Shown in pieces: positions 27,200-35,046 of a stretch of 48,399 nt of DNA (the first letter of the stretch is position 1; each line of letters opens with the position of its first letter). The position numbers and the translations under genes are program-made. The notes beneath the pieces were generated by a model. That model made no database searches and was not told the origin of the DNA. It worked only from the letters and a program-made list of their open reading frames with translations. This DNA comes from UBA2210 sp036825195 (GTDB lineage: Bacteria > Desulfobacterota > Syntrophia > Syntrophales > UBA2210). Where the stretch lies: contig DAISYQ010000027.1 in assembly GCA_036825195.1 (NCBI GenBank), positions 1 through 48,399 on the forward strand. The letters run 5' to 3'.

Positions 27200-27655
27200 A
27201 TGGCCACAGTCAAGATTAACACCCCTGCCCCTGACTTTACTTCGCTCGATTCCAACGGAAACAGTGTGTCACTCTCGGATTTTATCAACCGAAAGCATGT
27301 GCTGCTCGTCTTCAATCGCGGATTCTTCTGACCTTTCTGCCGCAGGCATATGGCGCAGTTGCGTCATGACTACCAGCAGTTCGTACAATTGGATACGGAA
27401 ATAATCGCTGTCGGACCGGAGGAGGCCGAACCGTTCCGCGATTACTGGTCGAAGGAAGACATGCCCTTTATCGGTATACCCGACCCGGAACACAGGATTC
27501 AAAAGCTGTATGGACAAGAAGTTAAACTGCTAAAGCTGGGCAGGTTGCCCGCCCAGATGCTTATCGACAAGTCCGGCATTCTTCGATATGTACATTACGG
27601 CCGTTCGGTAGCCGATATCCCCTCGAATAAAGAAATTCTGGATCTGATAAAATAA
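27200..27655 (+). CDS. Selenocysteine-containing peroxiredoxin (UxxC)
   Basis: A single frame from the ATG at 27200 (GGGAGG upstream) to the TAA at 27653-27655 contains one internal TGA at 27329-27331. Reading it as selenocysteine gives a complete 151-residue AhpC/TSA-type peroxiredoxin. The N-terminal PAPDFTSLDSNGNSVSLSDF lies before the TGA and MAQLRHDYQQF and GIPDPEHRIQKLYG after it. Sec44 is in FNRGFFUPFCRRH, exactly where relatives have Cys in RGxWCPFCR, with Cys47 as the possible resolving residue. It would reduce peroxides in the cytoplasm. A gene finder reading TGA as stop would report only the truncated C-terminal half from 27350. SelA/B/C/D genes are not in the window. Confidence 0.85.
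27332..27360 (+). promoter_or_regulatory. Candidate bacterial SECIS hairpin
   Basis: Directly after the in-frame TGA, CTGCC (27337-27341) can pair with GGCGCAG (27353-27358, one bulged C). This leaves an 11-nt loop with two adjacent G residues. Position and G-rich loop suit a bacterial SECIS, but the stem is short, so the structure needs modelling. Confidence 0.35.
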
Positions 27656-27771
27656 TAGATTTCCGTACCGACATCATAGTATCCTTACAGTTTATTACGA
27701 TAGCTGACAAGCCGGATACATTCGGATGTGAGCAAAACAGAAAGGCAAAAACAGGGAATAGGAGATACATC

Positions 27772-28581
27772 ATGGAACAGGTTATTGTCAAACTGCAGGA
27801 ATGGATCACACTGTACGGACTGAAGGTTATCGCGGCGGTGATTATTCTTATTGTCGGACGCATTGCGGCCGGTGCCTTGCGCACACTTGTCAGACGGCTT
27901 CTCCAGAAGAGCCGCATGGAAGAAACGCTGATCTTGTTCACGGTCAAATTGACCTACATAGCCGTGATGGTCTTCGTAATCCTCGCCGCGCTGGGCCAGT
28001 TGGGCATACAGACCACATCATTCATCGCCGTGATCGGTGCCGCCGGTCTCGCCATCGGTTTGGCGCTCCAGGGCTCTCTTGCCAATTTCGCGGCCGGTTT
28101 CCTGATGATTATATTCAAACCGTTTAAGATCGGCGACTACATCGAGGCAGGCGGTATTGCGGGAACGGTGGAGGCGATAGGCGTCTTCACGACCGAACTC
28201 ACGTCGCCGGACAACAAGAAGATTATCATTCCGAATGCGAAAGCCACGGCCGACAGCATTATCAACTATTCGACAAAAGACAAACGCCGCGTTGATCTTG
28301 TCGCCAGCGTCAGCTACGGCGACGATCTGGGCAAGGTGCGAAAGGTCCTGGAAGGGATTCTCTCCGAAGACGAACGCGTCCTCAAAGAGCCGGCACCGAC
28401 AATCGGCGTTCTGGAACTTGCGGACAGCAGCGTGAATTTTGCCGTGAGGCCCTGGGTCAAAACGGCAGACTACTGGAATGTATTCTTCGCCCTCCAGGAA
28501 ACCATCAAAAATCGGTTTGACGCCGAAGGTATTACCATCCCCTTCCCTCAGCAGGATATTCACCTGCACAAGGAACAATAG
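27772..28581 (+). CDS. mscS: Small-conductance mechanosensitive channel (MscS family)
   Basis: This 269-residue protein matches the minimal MscS layout: three N-terminal membrane helices, then a cytoplasmic beta and alpha/beta vestibule. The pore helix reads IGAAGLAIGLALQGSLANFAAGFLMI, with the alternating Gly/Ala packing typical of MscS TM3. FKIGDYIEAGGIAGTVEAIG and NKKIIIPNAKATADSIINYS are the signature beta-domain segments, and the end is FPQQDIHLHKEQ. It would release solutes at hypo-osmotic shock. A ribosome-binding AGGAG precedes the ATG, and a clear intrinsic terminator follows at 28611-28646. It may be cotranscribed with the peroxiredoxin 116 bp upstream. Confidence 0.95.
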   Translation: MEQVIVKLQEWITLYGLKVIAAVIILIVGRIAAGALRTLVRRLLQKSRMEETLILFTVKLTYIAVMVFVILAALGQLGIQTTSFIAVIGAAGLAIGLALQGSLANFAAGFLMIIFKPFKIGDYIEAGGIAGTVEAIGVFTTELTSPDNKKIIIPNAKATADSIINYSTKDKRRVDLVASVSYGDDLGKVRKVLEGILSEDERVLKEPAPTIGVLELADSSVNFAVRPWVKTADYWNVFFALQETIKNRFDAEGITIPFPQQDIHLHKEQ

Positions 28582-28610
28582 CGCATCACCGACAGTTGTA
28601 TCAATCGCTC

Positions 28611-28646
28611 AAATGCGGTTCGGCGAGCTTTTCCCGAGCCGCATTT
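28611..28646 (+). terminator. Intrinsic terminator after mscS
   Basis: AAATGCGGTTCGG pairs with CCGAGCCGCATTT in a 13-bp stem with one G-T wobble and a 10-nt loop, followed by T-rich TTGCTTT. It lies 30 bp after the mscS stop codon. The left arm begins AAA, so it could also stop traffic from the other side. Confidence 0.75.
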
Positions 28647-28676
28647 TGCTTTCACTGAGAATACCTTTTTTCATTC

Positions 28677-28706
28677 TTGACAGGCAATCTCTCCTTTCCT
28701 TATACT
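28677..28706 (+). promoter_or_regulatory. Strong sigma-70 promoter for mrfAB
   Basis: A perfect -35 TTGACA (28677-28682) is followed after 18 bp by TATACT (28701-28706). Transcription should begin near 28713, at the edge of the palindrome described next. Confidence 0.7.
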
Positions 28707-28712
28707 CCTTTT

Positions 28713-28732
28713 CAACGGAACCGGTTCCGTTG
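28713..28732. promoter_or_regulatory. Perfect 20-bp palindrome at the mrfAB transcription start (operator candidate)
   Basis: CAACGGAACCGGTTCCGTTG is fully self-complementary and begins at the predicted start site. A dimeric repressor bound here would block initiation. It does not match the LexA boxes I know for Escherichia, Bacillus or Geobacter, so the regulator is unidentified. Confidence 0.55.
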
Positions 28733-28788
28733 CATCACATCATTCCATTCATCCTGAAACGGAATCGATAAAGGAAAGGGGCTCGCAT

Positions 28789-31158
28789 ATGGCCACGCTG
28801 GCAATTGAAGAGTTGGTATCGAGAATGAAGAGCAACAGGCGTTTCATGGAAAACGTCACGGCCATGCGTGAGATTCCCTCCAACGAAGGCACCTTTCGCC
28901 CTTTTCCCGAGTGGGTCCGTCCCGAAATCGCTTCCATACTGGGAAAAAGAGGAATCAAACAACTTTACTCACATCAGGTCCACGCCATGGAATCCGTCAG
29001 AGAAGGACGGGACGTGGTCCTGGTGACGCCCACTGCCAGCGGGAAAACGCTCTGCTACAACCTGCCCGTCCTCCAGCGCATTATGGAGGAATCCGAGACG
29101 AGGGCGCTCTACCTGTTCCCCACCAAGGCGCTCGCCCAGGATCAGATGCACGAGGTCCACGGTCTCATCGGCGACCTCGGGGTGAATATCAGGACCTACA
29201 CCTATGACGGGGATACGCCGGCCGACGCGCGGCAGGCCATCAGGAAGCAGGGGCACGTGGTCGTTACCAATCCCGATATGCTCCATACGGGGATACTCCC
29301 CCATCACACGAAGTGGCAGAAGCTCTTTACCAATCTGAGATACGTGGTGATCGACGAACTGCACGTCTATCGGGGCGTCTTTGGAAGCCATCTCACCAAT
29401 GTCATCCGCCGTCTCGTGAGGATCTGCCGGTTCTATGGCTGCGATCCTGTTTTTATCTGCTGTTCCGCCACCGTGGCGAATCCCCGGGAACATGCCGAAA
29501 ATCTCTTGGAACGTTCCGTGGAGCTGATCGACAAGAGCGGGGCCCCGGCGGCATCCAAGACTTTTATCCTCTTCAACCCTCCCATCGTAAACCGTGAACT
29601 CGGCATCAGGCAGTCCGCCCTGACCCCTTCGCGCAAGATCGCCGCCGACCTGATAGGCAACGACATCCAGACCATTATCTTCACCACGAGCCGACTGAAC
29701 GTGGAGGTGCTGACAAAATATCTGAAAGACCAGTTTTCTAGGAAAAAGCCCCTGGGCGATCAATTTGTCACGGGCTACCGGGGCGGCTATCTTCCAAACC
29801 TGCGGCGGAAGGTGGAACAGGGTCTTCGCAACCGGGAAGTCATGGGCGTGGTCAGCACCAATGCCCTCGAGCTGGGGGTCGATATCGGAGACCTCGAGGC
29901 ATGCATCATGGCTGGGTATCCCGGCTCCATCGCCAGCACGTGGCAGCAGGCGGGTCGCGCCGGACGAAGGAAGGGGCACAGCCTCGCCATGCTGATCTCC
30001 CGCAGTTCTCCCATGGACCAGTTTATCGTCGAAAATCCCGATTATTTCTTTGCATCGTCACCCGAGCACTGCCGCGTCAACCCGGACAATCTCCTCATCC
30101 TCCTCCACCATCTGAAGAGCGCCGCCTTCGAGCTCCCCTTCGAACGGGGCGAAAAGTTCGGGAACGAAAACATCGAAGAACTCCTCGACTATCTGGAGGA
30201 GAAGGGTGTCCTGCACCGGGTCGACGACCGGTGGCACTGGGCGGCCGAGAGTTATCCCGCCGACGAGGTGAGCCTCCGGAGCATCAATCCCGAAAATGTG
30301 GTGATCGTCGATACGAGCAATGCCGGAGATCATCAGGTAATCGCCGAGGCGGACTGGGACAGCGCCTTCACCACCGTCCACGACGACGCCATCTACATGG
30401 TCGAATCGCAGCAGTATCACGTCGACCATCTGGACCTCGAGAGGAAGAAAGCCTACGTGAAAAAGGTGGATGTGGATTATTACACCGATGCCATGACCTA
30501 TACGAACGTACGTGTCATCGACAGTTTCGAGACCGGCCGTCACGGAAACCTTATCGCGGAACACGGCGAGGTGCAGGTGGTGAGAAAGGTCGTGGGGTAT
30601 AAAAAGATCAAGTTTTACACCTCCGAAAATCTCGGATACGGCGACGTTACCCTCCCCGAAAAGGATATGCACACCACCAGCTACTGGTTCACCATCCCGA
30701 GGGACCTCCTCTCGAACCTCCCCTACACCCAGGCCGAGATCATCGACGGACTCGCCGGACTCGCCTACAGTCTCCACCATCTCGCGGCGATTATTCTCAT
30801 GGCCGACATCCGCGACATCGACCGCAGCATCGGGGACAAGAGCGGGGAATGGTTCGTCAGGCACGGCAGGGACAAGCGTATGATTATCGCCGGGCCCCAC
30901 GCCGATCAGGATGAGGAGGGAGTCAGGACGGACTCCTTCGATCCCACCATCTTCATCTTCGATGCCTATCCCGGCGGCATCGGCTTTTCCGATCTTCTCT
31001 ACAGGGAGCACGAGGAACTCCTCACATCGGCTGGGAACCTCATACGGTCCTGCCCCTGCGCCCACGGCTGCCCCTCCTGCGTGGGACCGATCCTCGAGGT
31101 GGGAACGATGGCAAAGGAAGTGGCGCTGGCTATTCTGAGACTGGTGGGCAGGGCATGA
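28789..31158 (+). CDS. mrfA: MrfA/YprA-type DEAD/DEAH-box repair helicase
   Basis: This 789-residue superfamily 2 helicase has Walker A TPTASGKT near residue 80, the DELH box (VIDELHVYRG) near 188, motif III CCSATVANP and motif VI QAGRAGRRKG. A DUF1998-type C-terminal region ends in the four-cysteine cluster CPCAHGCPSC near 755, the zinc site of MrfA. Bacillus MrfA works with the nuclease MrfB to remove mitomycin-type DNA adducts independently of UvrABC. Here the next gene is an MrfB homologue overlapping by 4 bp, so the pair is intact. The start follows AAAGGGG. Lhr helicases are longer and lack this cysteine cluster. Expression is probably controlled by the promoter and palindrome just upstream. 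Confidence 0.9.
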   Translation: MATLAIEELVSRMKSNRRFMENVTAMREIPSNEGTFRPFPEWVRPEIASILGKRGIKQLYSHQVHAMESVREGRDVVLVTPTASGKTLCYNLPVLQRIMEESETRALYLFPTKALAQDQMHEVHGLIGDLGVNIRTYTYDGDTPADARQAIRKQGHVVVTNPDMLHTGILPHHTKWQKLFTNLRYVVIDELHVYRGVFGSHLTNVIRRLVRICRFYGCDPVFICCSATVANPREHAENLLERSVELIDKSGAPAASKTFILFNPPIVNRELGIRQSALTPSRKIAADLIGNDIQTIIFTTSRLNVEVLTKYLKDQFSRKKPLGDQFVTGYRGGYLPNLRRKVEQGLRNREVMGVVSTNALELGVDIGDLEACIMAGYPGSIASTWQQAGRAGRRKGHSLAMLISRSSPMDQFIVENPDYFFASSPEHCRVNPDNLLILLHHLKSAAFELPFERGEKFGNENIEELLDYLEEKGVLHRVDDRWHWAAESYPADEVSLRSINPENVVIVDTSNAGDHQVIAEADWDSAFTTVHDDAIYMVESQQYHVDHLDLERKKAYVKKVDVDYYTDAMTYTNVRVIDSFETGRHGNLIAEHGEVQVVRKVVGYKKIKFYTSENLGYGDVTLPEKDMHTTSYWFTIPRDLLSNLPYTQAEIIDGLAGLAYSLHHLAAIILMADIRDIDRSIGDKSGEWFVRHGRDKRMIIAGPHADQDEEGVRTDSFDPTIFIFDAYPGGIGFSDLLYREHEELLTSAGNLIRSCPCAHGCPSCVGPILEVGTMAKEVALAILRLVGRA

Positions 31159-32450
31159 GCATACGGAGAAAACTCGAACGACTCACCGGCGAAACCGGAT
31201 CGAGGGAAAAGGCCCCTGATCGATCACAAGAGATCGGTGCGCTGCGCAGGCGTATCGATATAATCATGAGACGCCGTCCGGAGGTAGCGGCTCCCCTCAG
31301 AAGCGGATTCGACGGCGAACGGGTCGATCTCGGGGATGTGGTGCGGGGCGACGAGGTGGAAAATGACCACGGCAGATTTTTCCTCGTCCACGACGAGATA
31401 CCATCATCATCACGGCACGGATCGCGCCGCATCGAAGAGATCTCCTCTCTCGACATGCGAAGGGCGGCCCTGATTGCAAACGAAGACGAGATAGCCGGGT
31501 TCCACTGCACCGACGGGCTCTTTCTCGACACGGAGACCACGGGCCTTTCCGGCGGGACGGGAACCATCGCCTTTCTGATCGGGATAGGGTGGTTTGACGG
31601 TAATGCCTTCGTAACGGAGCAGTTGTTTGCTCGGGACTTTTCGGAAGAGAGGGCGGCACTGGCATACCTGAGCGATCTCGCACGCCGGAAGCGATTTCTT
31701 ATCACCTTCAACGGAAAATCCTTCGACGTGGGACTCCTGTCGTCCCGTTTCATCATGAACCGCCTTCCCGATCCCCTCTCCGTGCTCCCTCATCTGGATC
31801 TCCTCCATCCCTCGCGCCGACTGCTGGGACACCGGCTGGAAAACAGCCGTCTCGGGACAATCGAACAGGAGGTCCTGGGGTTCAGACGCGAAGGAGACAT
31901 TCCGGGGAGCGAGATCCCCCAGCGGTACTTTGACTGGCTTCGCCGGAGGGACGGGCGGCTGGTCGGTGATATCTTCGAACACAACCGCCTCGATGTCATC
32001 TCCATGGCGACACTGACGGTTCATCTCACCGGGCTCCTCGGCTATGAACCGGTGAGGGATGACTGCCTTCATGAAGACGCTCTCGCCGTGGCGAGACTCT
32101 TGTTGGACCGCGGCTGTGAAGATGAAGCTCAAGGATTCCTTTCCTCCCTGTTCTGTTCGAAGAACCGTGGGGTTGCAGACGAGGCGGGAAGAATCCTGTC
32201 TCTGATCTGCAAGAGAAAAGGCAACTGGACGGAGTCGGTCAGGATCTGGGAAGAGATGATAACCGGAAACGCATGCCACCTCTTTGCCGTGGAGGAGTTG
32301 GCCAAGTGGTGCGAGCACCGGGAAGGCGATTTCGACCGGGCCCTGAATCTCGTTCAAACCGTTCTTGAGAACGGACATTATCTTTCCATTACCGAACGGA
32401 ACTCCTTCACCTACCGCCTTGACCGTCTGAAGAGACGGGTTGGGAAATAA
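31155..32450 (+). CDS. mrfB: MrfB/YprB-type exonuclease (RNase H-like, DnaQ fold)
   Basis: This 431-residue protein contains a DEDD-type nuclease core. LDTETTGLSGGTGTIAFLIG (Asp125, Glu127) is motif I, LITFNGKSFDVGLL motif II, and FEHNRLDVISMATL motif III with its His-x4-Asp. That matches YprB/MrfB, the metal-dependent exonuclease that acts with the MrfA helicase. The C-terminal third is helical and may be TPR-like, as in Bacillus MrfB. The ATG overlaps the mrfA stop as ATGA, so translation is coupled. It faces the convergent DHH phosphoesterase gene 169 bp away, with only a weak 6-bp hairpin (32499-32519) between. Confidence 0.88.
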   Translation: MSIRRKLERLTGETGSREKAPDRSQEIGALRRRIDIIMRRRPEVAAPLRSGFDGERVDLGDVVRGDEVENDHGRFFLVHDEIPSSSRHGSRRIEEISSLDMRRAALIANEDEIAGFHCTDGLFLDTETTGLSGGTGTIAFLIGIGWFDGNAFVTEQLFARDFSEERAALAYLSDLARRKRFLITFNGKSFDVGLLSSRFIMNRLPDPLSVLPHLDLLHPSRRLLGHRLENSRLGTIEQEVLGFRREGDIPGSEIPQRYFDWLRRRDGRLVGDIFEHNRLDVISMATLTVHLTGLLGYEPVRDDCLHEDALAVARLLLDRGCEDEAQGFLSSLFCSKNRGVADEAGRILSLICKRKGNWTESVRIWEEMITGNACHLFAVEELAKWCEHREGDFDRALNLVQTVLENGHYLSITERNSFTYRLDRLKRRVGK

Positions 32451-32619
32451 CGGCGGCGATATGAAAGTCCCATCCCGATTCATATAGATTTCGACTCGAA
32501 CCGAGCAACAGTTTCGGTTTATATCTTTGCAGTCGGGTGGGATGGCACCACGATCGCGAGACACCGTCCAGATCTGGTCACTCTGCGCACCAAAGTCCTG
32601 CCGCGGGTATTTATTTACC

Positions 32620-33873
32620 TCAGGAAGAACGGCTATGCGTAGCAAGGACTGCCTCAAGGGCTCTGATGAAATCATCCTCGCGACCCCGGTCGATAAGCGA
32701 CGCTGCTGCGAAACGGTGACAGCCGTCCGCGGTTCCGTCCACGAGAGCAGTCGCGCCGGGGACAAGGACCATGAAGTCGGGCAGCCTACCCGCTTCTATC
32801 ACTTTCCTTAGTTCCGGATGAACACGGGAGGATATCTTTGTCAATGCCGTGCCGATGCGGCCCACACCGGGCACTTCGGCTGGAAGATGCTGAAATCCGA
32901 AGAGGTACTTATCCTCCACAACCAGTTCCTGTGCGATAAGGTGCTGCAGGAAGAGACCTATCGCTTTCACACCCATGGGAATGAAGCGGTCCTTAACATC
33001 GATCCATTGAAAGTGGTCCGATTGTGCGAGACCCTCATGCCTGATCTGCTCCGACTCTCTTGCGAACAGAGTCGTCTTTAACTCTTCGAGCTGTGCCGCC
33101 CGCCTCATCGCTTTATCAGGGTCTCCTCCCAGGAGCAGTTTTATCGCCGTGGCGGCGTCACCGGAATAAAACCCCACAGAACCGAGGAGGGTGACGATCT
33201 CCACGATCTCTTCGACGGTCTTTTCGCACAGGCGGGGAATGATCAAGCCGGTCCCGACCTCTTGAACCATTCCCTGCTTCGTCGCCGCCTCGAAGAAGAT
33301 CTCGTTCACGCCGGTGAATATACCGTTCCGTTCTTGTCCGTCACCGACGGCACCGATAAGATCCAGCATTGCCAGCCGTCCCTCGCCGTCCGGGGTGTCG
33401 AGCTCGGCCTCTCTGAGAAGCTCCCGGGCGAACAAGGCGCAGACGGAGGCTCCGGAGGCGTCGTCATCTCCGCTGATTCCGTACAGTTCGGGATTCAGAT
33501 GAATCGTGTTACCGGGAACGGGACCGCCGGGAAGATGATGATCCAGGATGATGACCAGGCTGTTCCGGGTGGCGTAGCGACCGATCAGTTCCGATGACTG
33601 GCCACCCAGATCCGCATAGATAATGATACCATCCGTGCCGGCATGGAGCTTCTTTATGAGCGGTTCATAGATCTTTTCGATGGGGAGGAGGCGGTAATCG
33701 AATGCCAGCCGTTCAAAGGCCGTTGCCAGGGCGGCCCCGGCGGCGATTCCGTCGGCGTCATTATGATGGACGACCGTTATCGATTCATGTCCTTCCCGCA
33801 TCGATTCGAGAAATCTGACGGCCGCCCTTCTATTTTCACGTATAAAATTGGCTACTTTGTCCATAACTCTCAT
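32620..33873 (-). CDS. DHH-family phosphoesterase (RecJ-like)
   Basis: This 417-residue protein carries the DHH phosphoesterase motifs: VVHHNDADGIAAGAAL near residue 38, IIYADLGGQ, and the eponymous LDHHLPGG followed by HLNPELYGISGDDDASGAS. Relatives are RecJ-like exonucleases and oligonucleotide or cyclic-dinucleotide phosphodiesterases. The C-terminal DHHA1-like part ends in a divergent DGTADGCHRFAAAS rather than the usual GGGHxxAAG. The ATG at 33873 overlaps the stop of the ABC ATPase gene by one base (TGATG); a TTG one codon earlier is possible. This tight coupling to a transporter operon is odd for a nucleic-acid enzyme. Substrate is unknown. Confidence 0.85.
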   Translation of the reverse strand: MRVMDKVANFIRENRRAAVRFLESMREGHESITVVHHNDADGIAAGAALATAFERLAFDYRLLPIEKIYEPLIKKLHAGTDGIIIYADLGGQSSELIGRYATRNSLVIILDHHLPGGPVPGNTIHLNPELYGISGDDDASGASVCALFARELLREAELDTPDGEGRLAMLDLIGAVGDGQERNGIFTGVNEIFFEAATKQGMVQEVGTGLIIPRLCEKTVEEIVEIVTLLGSVGFYSGDAATAIKLLLGGDPDKAMRRAAQLEELKTTLFARESEQIRHEGLAQSDHFQWIDVKDRFIPMGVKAIGLFLQHLIAQELVVEDKYLFGFQHLPAEVPGVGRIGTALTKISSRVHPELRKVIEAGRLPDFMVLVPGATALVDGTADGCHRFAAASLIDRGREDDFIRALEAVLATHSRSS

Positions 33874-34982
33874 CAATCCAGCGGCAGGAGGTTTTCCGTT
33901 TCCTTGTCGAAAACCAGGATCTTTTCCGGGGGCAGGCTGAGGTGCACCTTCTGGCCCGGCGAAAGGGTCACCTGTTGCATGAGCAGCAGGCTGAAGACAT
34001 ATCTTTCACAGCGAACACGGAGAATCGTTTCCGGCCCCGACGGAAGAATCGTTCGAACCTCCCCCTCCAGAGTGTTCACACCCTCCGATGGAACGATGGA
34101 GATGTTTTCCGGCCTGATGGCAGCCACGACGGAACGACCAGCTGGAACCCCACTGCAGGATGTCTTCAGTGAGAACAGCTCATTTCTGACGGACATCTTC
34201 CCGTCATCCTCCCCGGCCTCCGTTGTGCCCTCTATCAGGTTTATCGATGGACTGCCGATAAAATCTGCAACAAAGAGATTGGCCGGTCTGTTGTAGATGG
34301 TCTTGGGAGGGGCTATCTGCTCAATAATCCCCTTGTTTATCACGGCGATATTGCTGGCCATGGTTTGCGCCTCGACCTGGTCGTGCGTCACATAGACCGT
34401 CGTCGCCCCCGTCTGGGCATGGATGTTCTTTATCTCCGCCCTCATGTCCAGTCTGAGTTTCGCGTCCAGATTGGAAAGGGGTTCGTCCATGAGCAGTATG
34501 TCCGGTTGGCTTACCAGCATCCGAGCCAGGGCGACCCGCTGCTGCTGACCGCCGCTCATCTCCTGGGGGTACCGGTCTTTGAGACCCTCAAGCTGCATGT
34601 ACGAAATGATATCGCTCACCTTTTTTTCGATCTGCGGTGCCGTCTCCCGCTTTACCTTCAGACCGAAGGCTATGTTCTGAAAGACCGTCATGTGAGGCCA
34701 CAGGGCGTAGCTCTGAAAAACGAGCCCGACGTCCCGTTCCCGGGCGGGTATGAAGACACCCTTTTCGCTTGAAAAGACAACCCGCCCGTTCAGGCGGATC
34801 TCACCTTCCGTGGGGATTTCCAGCCCCGCAATCATCCGGAGAATCGTGGTCTTGCCGCAGCCGGACGGTCCCAAGAGGATGAGAAACTCCTTTTCGTTGA
34901 TGGAAAAGGTTACATTGTCCACAGCCACGACGGACCCGAAAACTTTTGTCAGATTTTCAACCTCGATGATGGGGCGTTCCAT
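33873..34982 (-). CDS. ABC transporter ATP-binding protein (iron(III)/FbpC-PotA type)
   Basis: This 369-residue ATPase has Walker A GPSGCGKTT, signature MSGGQQQRVALARML, Walker B ILLMDEPLSNLD and the switch His in VYVTHDQVEAQ. A C-terminal TOBE-type regulatory region follows (VVAAIRPENISIVP). Such MalK/PotA-like subunits drive Fe3+, polyamine or phosphonate import. The ATG at 34982 has AAGGA upstream and gives the family start MERPIIEVENLTKVFG; the frame opens 10 codons earlier. The gene follows the fused permease after about 65 bp, and its stop overlaps the DHH phosphoesterase start. Confidence 0.93.
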   Translation of the reverse strand: MERPIIEVENLTKVFGSVVAVDNVTFSINEKEFLILLGPSGCGKTTILRMIAGLEIPTEGEIRLNGRVVFSSEKGVFIPARERDVGLVFQSYALWPHMTVFQNIAFGLKVKRETAPQIEKKVSDIISYMQLEGLKDRYPQEMSGGQQQRVALARMLVSQPDILLMDEPLSNLDAKLRLDMRAEIKNIHAQTGATTVYVTHDQVEAQTMASNIAVINKGIIEQIAPPKTIYNRPANLFVADFIGSPSINLIEGTTEAGEDDGKMSVRNELFSLKTSCSGVPAGRSVVAAIRPENISIVPSEGVNTLEGEVRTILPSGPETILRVRCERYVFSLLLMQQVTLSPGQKVHLSLPPEKILVFDKETENLLPLD

Positions 34983-35046
34983 GAATTCCTTCCGTTTCTC
35001 ATGCATTGTCAACCGATGGGCCCGATTACCTCACGACCCGCCGGGG

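Noticed and set aside
27329..27331. TGA reassigned as a sense codon throughout the genome
   Set aside because: TGA ends several intact genes here, for example the oxidase (41455-41457) and mrfA (31156-31158).
28713..28732. LexA/SOS box at the mrfAB promoter
   Set aside because: GAAC and GTTC are 2 nt apart rather than 4, and the Escherichia and Geobacter patterns also do not fit.
28969..31065. Long minus-strand open frames (336 and 335 codons) opposite mrfA
   Set aside because: They are antisense shadows of a well-supported helicase gene with high GC; the translations show no family motifs.
31410..32765. 451-codon minus-strand open frame opposite mrfB
   Set aside because: It overlaps the DEDD nuclease gene and the DHH gene, and its translation has no recognisable domain or credible start.
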